From contig JASANG010000801.1 in assembly GCA_030248215.1 (NCBI GenBank), positions 124,001-188,000 of the forward strand: a DNA stretch of 64,000 nucleotides. Reading direction: 5' to 3'. Position numbers and translations under genes: made by a program. The stretch is from Enoplolaimus lenunculus (taxonomy: Eukaryota; Nematoda; Enoplea; Enoplida; Thoracostomopsidae). Under the pieces are notes generated by a model that saw nothing but the letters and a program-made list of their open reading frames with translations, ran no database searches and was not told the origin of the DNA. Below, in pieces: positions 48,401 to 60,400 of this stretch (position 1 is its first letter; every line of letters begins with the position of its first letter).

Positions 48401-51400
48401 GCTATGTGTGAAGAGAAATTTTTCTAAACAAGCTTCATCATCGCGGAATATACCTACTTGCAGATAATAATATATTTTACAAATAACTGCTAATTCAGCC
48501 TTACCACATTGTTTTCGCGCCTTTGCGGGACGTATCCGGATGGGCCAGGTTTCTGGTCCGGTTCATCTTCGCCACGGATATTATGCTAAAAAAGGTTGAA
48601 GTTTTAAAGTCGTCCTTCTCAGTTCGGCCATTTCTCGCACGAACTGTATCAATTTCTTCTGAGATTTTTTCCAAGCTGTGATCTGTGCTCGAAGATTTTA
48701 TGGGTGCCGTTGGTTAATATTACTGCTGGACTATCAGACCAGATATTCATAGCGTGCTGTGATTTAGTATTATTCAAATTTCAAACACTACAAAATTAAA
48801 AATGTGCCGAATTACAAATGCGCCAAATGTTTTCCAACATATCATACATAGTCAAAAAACGCCCCTCGTAGAGCAAAATGCAAAATTTTGGGCTTGAAAA
48901 GTGAACATAGGATCAATAAAAACTAAACTTAGTGCGAAGCGCGGAAATTTTTTCCGAATTTTGTGTTAAAGTAGTTTAACGGACGGGGCGCATTTAAAAA
49001 ACCCTGATACCATCTTCGTTATATGCTAGAACCCACCGGGGGAAAGCTCATACCACACTTCAAGCCCATTTCTGTCACCGCTTTTAAATGTTTCGGCCCA
49101 TGTTACTTTAAGGGGCGTCCAGGTATATGGTGGGTCCGTAAAAGAGTAGGTTTAGATTCTAGATTAAATTTTTGCTTAGGGTTAGGCTTAGGCTTAGTCC
49201 TACGCTTAAGCTTAACAACACATTTTTACCACGCTTAGGCTTAGTCTTAGGCTTAGGCTTATGAGCGCATTCTTGCCACGCTTAGATTTAGACTTACGTT
49301 TTAGGAATACGTTAAATCTACTGTTACGCCCCTTAAAGTAACGCTGGCCAATGTTTCAATTCGAGAAATTATTACCTCAAAAACAAGTTGGACAGGGACA
49401 GTACCGAGAGAGAAAATTTTTAGTTAACTATCTCAAAGCTATTGTAAGGTCACCGAGTGTCTAAAAAGCGAAACAAGCATGTTTAGTTTAAAATGATGTA
49501 TGTATTCTCATTAATTTTATAACATATCTTCAAAGTGTAACAACAAATTATTGTTAAGCTTTGTTTTCGCAAATTCCTAGCAAAAGCTGTGAAAAATTGC
49601 CAGCTGCTCGCTAATAAACATGCTGAACGGCACAAATTTAACAAATGTGGAACACTTTCACTAACAGATAATCAAGTTTATTTCGTAAATAGCATAAGTA
49701 CCTGATTCATACTTACCACGTGGTGACGACTTGGCGGGACGTATCCGGATGGCCCAGGCTGCTGGTCAATTTCACTTTCTGCGCCGATATCATGCTGAAA
49801 TCAAATGCCTGCTAGCACACTTGAAGCGGCCTTTCGAATTTTAACCCTTCTCAACTTATTAATGTATGAAATTTGCGTTTGAGACTTTGTGATTGGTGAT
49901 GCTTAACATCAACATTCCACTGCGCACACTATACGCCTGAGTATGATTTGGCCATCACATTTGATGTGCAAATTTTGTACTGCCCATATGTGTAATAACA
50001 GTTTCAGATAAACGTCATACTAACACTGCAAAAGCGTCCGCAAAAAAGTATAAAATAAACCGCAAACACAATTTGGACTTGCAAAAACGCCTATTCACGC
50101 GTGCAACACCGCTCAAAAGACCGCTTTGAACAACGGATGCCTAAGGCATTAAGACAATTGCAATACTTATAAATAAGCAACATACTAAAGTTTACTATAC
50201 AACAAAGCCCAAGCCCAAGCCCAAGCACAAGCCCAAGCCCAAGCCCAAACCCAAGCCCCAAGCCCCAAGCCCCAAGCCTCAAGCCCCAAGCCCCAAGCCC
50301 CAAGCCCCAAGCCCAAACCCAAGCCCAAGCCCAAGCCCAAGCCTAAACCTATGCCTAAGCCTAAGCCTAAGCCTAAGCCTAAGCATAAGCCTATGCCTAA
50401 GCCTAAGCCTAAGCCTAAGCATAATCCTGAGCCTAAGCCTAAGCCTATGCCTAAGCCTAAGCGTAAGAATGATCGTATTCCTAAGCCTAAGCCTAAGCCC
50501 AAGCCAAGCAAAAAATAATCTAAAGCTTTAGCTTACTCTATTGCAGTCCCACAGAAAAACTGTGGCGCCCCTAATTTTTACATGGGCCCGACCGACATAC
50601 CCCGAAGTTCAGTTGAAAAGCAAAATTATACAATCAAACACATCCGTCAAGTGTAGCCAAACGTTTGGTATGTTCTTTTTAACAAATTACACCAATTTCA
50701 TATTCTAAAATTCGTGCCAATTTACCGGTGGTAATAAAGTTTAGTTCACAATTAACATCGGTAGCTAATTCTGTCTTACCGTGCCAGTTTCCCTATGCTC
50801 AGGGATGTATCCCGATGTTCCTGGCAACTGGTCTGTTGCAGTTTCTTCACTGATATCAGGCTAAAATCACATCCGTATTCAGAGTTTTACAACAATTTAG
50901 AAGCGGACAAACGGCTTTTGAAAATGTAGGGGCAGATTGGAGTTAAAATATTTTGATGTCAAGGCTCAGCCGCAGTTTGGTTCAGGCGGAAAAATGTCCT
51001 AATGGCTCCACCCTCAGTGCATTATTTCACGTGTGGCAAATGCTTCGATCCGGTTAACATCACTATAATATGTCGTAACGAACAAAACTTCTTTCAATCT
51101 AAAGAGTCTAATTTTTTGTTAGTGAAAGCAGACAACCATAGATGCTTTGGCCCATGTTACTTTTAGGGCCGTTCCGTTTTCTGGTGGATCTGTAAAAGAG
51201 TAGGCTTACATTCTGGACTACATTTTTTACTTAAGATTACACACAAAAACGTATTTCTGAATTTATTTAGAAAAGTATTTTCTGTGGCAAATCTGAAATT
51301 TTTTTCTGATTATTAAAACAATTTTTCTAAAAATAACTGGAAAACGTTTATTTTTAGACCTTATTTCAAAACTTTTCTGGAAAGTTTTCCGTCATAACAG

Positions 51401-54400
51401 AAGTACTTTTCAAGTGTACCTTGCTAACTATATCTCAAAAATGTAAGATTTTTTCTTAAATATCCGAAATATTATTTTGAGTGTAAGCTTAGGCTTTTAT
51501 GCTTAGGAATACGCTTTTGCAACGCTTAGACTAAGGCTTAGGAATATTTGCTCATTCCTACGCTTTTAGGCTTAGGCTTAGGCTTAGGCTTAGACTTAGG
51601 CTTAGGCTTATTGTTAGGCTTAGAAATATGTGTAATCTACTTTTACGGCCCTACACACAAAAAAGTATTTATGAATTTATTCAGAAAAGTGTTTTCGGTG
51701 CCAAATCTGAAAAGTTTTGCTGATATTTAAGACAACTTTTCTAAAAATAACTGGAAAACGTTTATTTTCAGACTTTATTTCAGAACGTTTTTTGAAAACA
51801 TTTCTGTTATAACAGAAATACTTTTCAAGTGCACCTTGCTAATCATATTTCTCATATGTAAGAAATTTTTTCTTAAATATCAGAAATATTATTTTGAGTG
51901 TAAAACTAAAACATTGGACCGATACTTTATACTATGGACGCAGTGCACTTCTCTGCACTATTCGAGCAATAATTTTGGTGAAACCAATTTCGCGGCGCGG
52001 ACATTGCGGTAATTTACTGGCGAACAAATTTGCAAACAATGGTTGAACCGGAAACATGGGCTGCAATTTTCTTAATTTCTTTCTGTAACGCGTATTAGCG
52101 GGTATCGAACGCATTTGTGAACCCTGTGTGAAAGGTCATTACATCGGTTTGTATGTTCATATTTTGTACTTCAGCCTCCCAAAACAATACTTAATATATC
52201 TACTGTACACCGCAAGAGTTTCTGCTGTCGGTTTTGGAATATTTTGATACAATATTTATCGATGGCTTTATCCGGTGCACCATACCTGTTGGTCGTAAAT
52301 GTTTCCGAAAGACATGAGATAAGTCAAACTGCAATACGAGCTAAGATGCCAGCGGGTGTTGTTGGCGTAGTAAAATCGCTCGTACAATACAATGACAAGT
52401 TTTGAACCGTCAAAACTTGACTAATATCCCAACCAATAAAATTTTTTTCACGAATAGCATAGGCAGTTTCGCCCATGGATACAACAGGGCCGGAACAGCA
52501 ATATCAGCATATACCTAAGCCTAAGCCTAAGCCTAAGCCAAAAATTAGTTTAAAGCTTAAAATCACTCTATTACAACCCTTCCGGAAAACGATACGGCCC
52601 TGTTCTATGCGTGGGCCGGCAGTTCCGCCTTACCGCACGACTTTCAATCCGTTGTTGGTCGCATTCCGATCGCCCAGGTCGTTGATCTGTTGTATTTTCT
52701 TCAACGACGCTGCTATGCTAAAGTTACAATGTTTGTCGCAGTTTTATACAGTATCTATTGAAAAATTAGCCCTTCCTTTACATGAATATTTTCAATTTCA
52801 TTGCGGTATCATTTAAAGCCGTTAGCTTTGAACTCGCAGCTCAATGATGGATGGTGTTTATGACCAATGTATAAAGATCAGGGGCGGAACGTTTTTCTGT
52901 GACGCTAGAATAGAATACGCTAAAGTTTGAGACTAATGTGTTGCTTGGTTTAGGCTTAGGTTCAGGCTTAGGCATAGGCATATGCTCATTCTTACGCTTA
53001 AGCTTAGACTTAGGCTTAAACGTAGGAATAAGCTTATAAAACTGTTCCGTCTCTGTTCGTTACATTGGTCGTGTTTATTAACATCCTGCCTCGACAGTAT
53101 CAAATTAACGCCTCGCGAATACCATATATGGTTGAGTCGTTCTATTGCCGGACTGGGAGTTGAATACCAATATTAATTTTAAAAAAACTTCAATATTTCA
53201 AAATTACTTAGTCAATTTGTGATCTGTATCCATTATAAAATGTACGAACAAGGTGAATCTTTGCGATAGCAGTTATTGAAAAATTGCAAGCCACTAATAG
53301 CTAATTAGTATTAATCAACTAATAACTTGCACGTTGAAAGAAACTATTCAAACTTCGGCCAATGTAAAGAACAGGAGCGGAACAGTAAGTATTACAGTGA
53401 TATTCCTAAGCCTAAGCGTAAGCCTCAGCGTAAGAATCCTATTCCTAAGCCTAAGGCTAAGCCTCAGCGTAAGAATCACATTCCTAAGCCTAAGCCTAAG
53501 ACTCAGCGTAAGAATTAGCATATTCCTAAGCCTAAGCCTAAGCCTAATCCATGCAAAAAAATTAGTCTAAAGCTTAAGCTTACTCTTTTATAGTCCCACA
53601 AAAAACCGTTCCGCCCCCATGATCTTGTACCTGTGCTCAAACTTCATACAAGAAAACACCGTATTCCTAGTCAAATTTAATTGATGTTACTATGGTTTCG
53701 TATATATTTCTAGACTTCCCGGGAAACCAACGGCCCCAAACCGGCTACTAAAGCTTATTCCGTAATTACAGATGCTAATTTCGCTGTATTTCCAGCGCTT
53801 CTGCAATCATCCCTCCCATCCCAAACCGGTGTCTCGGTCAGCTTGTGCTCACCCAATACACCTTATTCATTAACGCGAACCAGAAAAACAAACGTGCGCT
53901 GTCAACGCAATACAAGTTCGTCATTGCGTCATTTGAGCGTATCTGGATGCTCGCTCGCCTAATTAGCTTTGCTGTCCCATTATACATGTGCCCTCGCGTA
54001 GGATGCCTTTGTTTGATTAAGCTGCTACGCCCATGACTGATCCCTTACAAAACGGTCAATCTCGAAGGCACACAAACCTCGAATCACTGTACACTTCAAA
54101 AAATCGCGAGTCAAATTGCCTCGCTCTGAAATAGGCTTTTCCTGACTGCACAAACTGAGTCAAAATTCGACTCCGTCCGACTTCAAATTCGACTCCGCCA
54201 GAGTCAAATTGAGTCGAGCTTGACTCAAGTGGAGTCAAATTTTGACTCAGTTTGTGTAGTCAGGAAAAGCCTATTTCGGCGGTGAGAGTCAATTTGACTC
54301 GCCATGTTTTGCAGAGTAGTCGCTGCGATCCGGCGTTTACCTCGTCAATTTCGCTCGTTTCCGGCGGAAATTCCGACGGCGGCCCACGGAGCTGGTCCGC

Positions 54401-57400
54401 TTGGGTTTGTAGACCGACGATGTCGTTCTAAAATCAAACTCGCATTTTCCTGTGTGACTTTATTTTTACTCTGCTTAAACCATTTTCCAACATTTGTCCT
54501 TGAATCACAGTTGCAATATAAGAGCTGGCATTTGACCTCGCTTTGGGCCTGTCACTAGCGCTTGTTTAGCCCGCCGTCACCCCTCAAACCCAAGTAATTA
54601 TTTAACGAACAGAAACAACGGTCCTACCGCACTTATTGAGTAGTGTGGTTTAAGCACTTGTTTAAATTTCTAATTACGGGGGGGGCTAAAGCTTTTAGAT
54701 CCCCTCGTTTTTCAAACTACACAGTGCAAAAAAACACAGTGTCAACAGTACTTCATTCAACACTTTTTGTAGATGTTCCAGATAAAAGGTAAGTTACTTT
54801 TTGATGTTTATATAAGTTACAAAACAGGTAAGTTGTGAACCCGTGGGAAAATACCTGAAACATGATGGGTGAGGTTATTTTCGAGTTGTAATTGGAGTAG
54901 CACGCGGTACAATCTTAGTGCAGTAAATGAGCTTAATTTTAGAGTTCACACAAATGTTTGGTTCAAAAGTTACACAATCTATCACCAACTGCTAATAGAT
55001 GCTACACACATTTGACAATACTGACGCTCGTGCAAATAATATTATAATCGTTCAAATTCAACTCACTTGTCCGTCATGGTTGACCGTGATCAAGTGGACT
55101 GGCGCTGGTGTGGGATACGCCACGTCGGCCACAGCGTCCACGTCCTAAAACAATAAGTATATAATTATATATGTAAGCATTGCATTTCGTAACAGAAAAT
55201 ATTTCAAATTTATATGATATATAATCTCAAAATGCTTCAAGTCAAACGGCATGACAGTCGAGTGTCGGCGCGCAAGAGAAATACGGCCCATGTATAGAAC
55301 AGGGCAGGATCGGTTTCCGGCGACGCTGTAATAGAGTCAGTTTAAGCTTTAGACTGACATTTTGCTTAGGCTTTAGGCTTGGTAGGTTTCGGCTTAGGAA
55401 TAGACATATCCTTACGCTTAGGCTTAGGCTTAGGCTTGCGCTTATGCTTATCGTTACGCTTAGCCTTCGGCTTAGGCTTAGGCTTAGGCTTAGGCTTAGG
55501 CTTATGCTTATCGTTACGCTTAGGCTTCGGCTTAGGCTTAGGCTTAGGCTTAGGCTTAGGCTTAGGCTTAGGCTTAGGCTTAGGCTTAGGCGTAGGTTTA
55601 GGCTTAGGCTTAGGAATAGGCTTATACTACTGTTCCGGCCCTGTTCAATACATGGGCCAGAAATACATCCCTCCATTGTTACCGGCCTCCGCGGTTGTTC
55701 TGTTCGATTTTTTTATTCTGTAAGTTTTGGTGGCCTCAAATCTGATTCCCCCCGTTCTGAATTTTCACTAAACTTTACAATTAAAACTAATTATTCTTAG
55801 TAGGGACGGTTTGCAAAACTGGCCCTGCTAAGGATAATTTTGTTTTAATATTTATAAGAAAACCTTACATTTATTATTAACCAATAAAAGTATCTTGAAC
55901 CATCAAACGTTAATTGTTCTTAAAAGTATTAATAAATATTTTGTGTATTACGGTATTTAATGTTACACTGTAAAAAATGGTGAGTCAAAATTGACACTCC
56001 CCGAAATAGGCTCTACGGTACTATACAAACTGAGTCAAATTCGACTCCGCCAAAGTCAAATGTACGACTCACTGAGCGACTTTGGCAGCGTCAAATTTGC
56101 CTTAGTTTGTTTGTGTAGTCCGGGGAAAAGCCTATTTCGGAGTGTCAATTTGACTCACCATTTTTTGCAGTGTACCTACATAAGGCACTAAAAGCAATCA
56201 AGGAAACTGAATGAAGCCAAAATTTCAGTTCAGGGAGGATTATTACATTCGCATGGCAAAGAAAAATTGTTGGCCTCAGAAACTAAGAAAGTCCGCTGAA
56301 AATCCTGTTAAAGATGTTTTTGTTTTGAGTCGCGGAATTTTGGGATTTAATTGCATACTGTCATACTTCTAACGAACCCGGGATGTTAACTAAAAATTCA
56401 TAGATAACTAACCTCAGTTATTTTGGGCCGCATCAGAGGCGATCGGGACCTTCCTCGGGTTGTTCGAACGTTCTGGCCGCGGATACGCGAATTTCTTAGA
56501 CTTTCGCGGCACAAATTGACCTAAAAATATTAAACAGCTGAAAATAAAGTTATACTCTAAACCTAAACAAACCAAATTGTAGTAATAAAAGTTATTTGCC
56601 AGTTGACAAATGTTGTCTAGTCAGCGGTATTTAGTTTCGTTAAACGACACCTTTTCCTAAATCTAAGCCTTAATCCTGAGCCTATATGTAAGCCCAATTG
56701 TCATTGTAAGATGTAATCTATGCTTAAACTACACTGCAAAAAATGGTGAGTCAAATTGACTCTCTCCGAAATAGGTTTTTCTTTACTCGAATTTTGACTC
56801 AGTTTGTGCAGTCAGGAAAAGCCTATTTCGGAGAGAGTCAATTTGACTCACCAGTTTTTTGCAGTGTACATGTCTACACTTTTTTGAACCGAATACTAGA
56901 AGTTGGATGTTTTATGCTCTAACATTGTGTGTCACAGGGTAAAGTCCTTTAGAGCAACAAATTAAAACAAGTGCTTAAGAAATGCAAATTGAAGTTCGGC
57001 AACCCAAAAACCGCAAAATCGACAAAATTTGAAATACAAAACTTAATTATGGATATCCAGATATATATCCGGCGAAAATTACCGGATATCCGGATATGAA
57101 AAAATATCCGATGTCCATCACTACTATATTATTATTATTCAATTTGAAACAAATCCTTTACGGTACACACATCAGCGTCCCAGAAGTCAATATTAACTGA
57201 ACATCAGAGCTGACCTGACCCTAAAAAATTTAACCCTGCAGCTTAGAATTAAACCGACCCACTACTGAATATTTCGACGCCTAATTACATAACCAATATC
57301 ATTTCATTAGGTTCAGAGCAACACCGATTTGACTCAGAACACTGGACAATTAGCCAGGTACGCCATATAGCTGACCAGCCCATGGTGGACAACGTTTGCT

Positions 57401-60400
57401 TTTGTAATCCACAAACTGGCGTTTTATCATAGGTTTTTGTTCAGATTAACCCATTAACTCATAGAGTATACTATATGCAACTAAATACAATATACGAGCA
57501 ACACAGACACTGTACACGTAAAGCAGTTTTTAACAATTCTAACGTATATGCGCAGTGTAAAATCCTTACAAGACGTGAGAGCACCCTCGGGCTCGAGTGT
57601 CAAGCTCCTGTTGCTGAGTGGTCGTCGTAAACGCCACCCACCCGAGACACATGCGGGTCGACTCTTACCCTCAAAAACAATTATACACTAACCTCATCCG
57701 CGATAGAACGGCAGCGTGTGTCATCTATGGATGCTTCAAACGCTATCCGTTCCTTAAATTTTAATTTTAGTTCAGTAGAATTTTACTTATGCCGTGAATT
57801 AGGTAGATCTTTCAGAACTCAGAGTACTCAGAGTTCTGAATTGATTGAGCTCATTCTGAGTTAATTTGAATCAACTCACCCGGAATTGAATCAGCTCGGA
57901 GTGAGTTAACATCTACTGTTATTGATTCAGAAATTTCCCGAAATACCTAATTCTCTCTGAGTTGATTAATCAACTCATTGGAATTTACAGTGCTCAAACG
58001 TAATTGGAAACATGTTAAAGTTTTTTCAGCTGATCGTAACTCAGAAAACAATACGGTCCTTATAGCGCCTTAGTCAAAAAATAAGGTTTAGGCTTACGCT
58101 TAGGTTTTGGCAAGCATTTTCCCAAACTTAAGCCTAAGCCTAAATCGAAGCAGTATTACGTCTAAACCTAAGCCTGTACGCTCGAGTGTAGAACTACCCA
58201 TCGCTGTAGTCAAATTTGCAACACATACCTGGTCAATTGTAGACCGCAGTCGTTTGGCATTCTGAAAGTTAAAATTTACATAAAACTTTCCAAAAACCAC
58301 TTGTACGTTTTCAACCCTTTATGGCATACACTGCAACGCGATTGTCAAGGACCAGGGCGCAACTGGAGGTTGAAAAAACCGGAATTCGGGCCGGAGGTTG
58401 GAAAAAACCGGAATTCGGGCCGGAGGTTGGAAAAAACCGGAACCCGGGCCGGTGGTGAAACAGAATTTGGTACTGAAAACGATTCTACACATGCTAAACG
58501 TCAAACAATAACAGATGATTGGGCCAATGTAAAGAACTGTTGCAGAACAGTATTATATATAAGCATATTCCTAAGCCTAAAGCCTAAGCCTAAGCCTGAG
58601 CCGTTTTTGTCGAAATATCGGCAATTAAAACTTTCACAACTGCGCGAAAGTTTTACAAACCAACTCACCCAGCGGCATACTTTGTATAACAGAACAAATA
58701 ATTTCCCTACTGAAACTGCCGGAGCCTACGACAAACGTTCTACACTCAAAAAACGAATTTGTGCGCTGTTTAAGGCTATTAATGTCTGAAACACGAGACA
58801 CTTATGTGTTGAAAATTTGAGATAGTAGGAATCTTGAACAAATTTTAAGACAATTTAATTTCTGTGTACCAAAACCGACGGAAGAGGTGTCGATTTTGTG
58901 CCGGAGCCAAAGGCAGACTTCCGGTTGTACCATGGGCAAGGCAAAATATATATTCTACCCGACACTGAAAAAGCGGCCTAGGTTACATTTAGGGCCGTCC
59001 CGGCTTCTGGACGGTCTGTAAACTAGACGGCTTACAATATAGACATTTTTTGCTCAGGCTTAGGTTTAGGCTTAGGGTTAGGCTTAGGCTTAGGCTTAGG
59101 CTTAGGCTTAGACTTAGGCTTATGAGTACGCTTTTGCAACGCTAGGCTTACGCTTATAGGCTTAGAAATACGCTTAATCTACTGTTACGGCCCTAAGAGT
59201 AACATTGGCCGAAAACGCCGTGCAATAAATTTTTTCTTCCCATTGTAGCTACACGTTTTCATTCTGACCGCCGTAAGCTACAGACAGAGAGTGCAAACGG
59301 ACGGTCACCCCTGCTGCCACATTAAAGTTAACCGCAACATCGAACATTTGTGACAAAATATTGTTTTGGCAAATGTATTAAATTCGTTTATTCTTCTGGT
59401 TCCTGGTTAAGCATACTTGTGTTCGGTTTAACGCCGCTAAAAAGGTTTTACGAATAAATAACCATTTTGCTGACCAGTGCTTTGCAATTAGCCATCAATA
59501 CACAATTGTTTACCTCAAATATGCTCAAATCTATCAACAACTACTTCTTTATGTTATTAATTAAGCTTGATATTTATCAGGTTTAGAATGACTTAGTTTA
59601 GTCTTTAATATCTCAGTTAATTTAAAGAACAGGGGCGGAACAGTATTATAAGCATATTCCTAAGCCTAAGCCTCAGCCTTAGGCCTAAACCTAAACGTAA
59701 GAACGAGCATATTCCTAATCCTAAGCCTAAGCCTAAGCCTAAGCATAAGAATGAGCATATTTCCTAAGCCTAAGCATAAAGAATGAGCATATTCCTAAGC
59801 TTAAGCCTAAGCCAAGCAAAACATTTAGTCTAAAGCTTTTAAGCTTACTCTATTGCAGTCCCACAGAAAAACGTTCCGCCCCTGATCTTTACATGGGCCG
59901 ATATCTCTAAGATTTTTTGGTAAATATATATCCTCTGTAGTCTCGTCTTGTACACGGACGTGCCTGTTAACGTAACCGTTGTGCAATATTTTAAAATTGC
60001 AATTACTTGAAACACAGATTGCCGAAAAAAACAGCTTAAACTACTTACGTCAAATGGGTCCGGCGCCACTGTAAGATGTCGTTTTCTTGTCTGAAACAGT
60101 ATTAATCAACTGTGAAATAATTAACATTTATGGAATCTAATTAGGATTTCGGGACTGTATCCGCTTACAGACACTTATTAGGGATGCGGACGGACTACTT
60201 TTGATTGACACTCAAAATGGGGTTCCTCCTTTTATGACCCCCCTGTTATACGGGTCACTACAGTCGTTCTTGTTCATAGGTGCGACATCAATAAAATTTA
60301 GTTTCTCTCGAACAAGCTGAGTATATATTTACTTATAGCCGATGAGCTAAGTAATTACTAAATCATTACATTAAATACTTAAGTAAAATTTCAGAAACTC

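Larger units (their letters stand above)
51149..51920. mobile_element. TTAGGC type 3 element split by two nested insertions
   Basis: Left end GGCCCATGTTACTTTTAGG at 51149; the right end is cut at 51651 (ACGGCCCTA) and resumes at 51901 (TAAAACTAAAACATTGGACC). Two copies of one other element sit inside it (51239-51484 and 51652-51902). Confidence 0.8.

Noticed and set aside
50091-50511. GLGLGLG-type frames
   Set aside because: Translation of the CCCAAG/CCTAAG array, not a protein.
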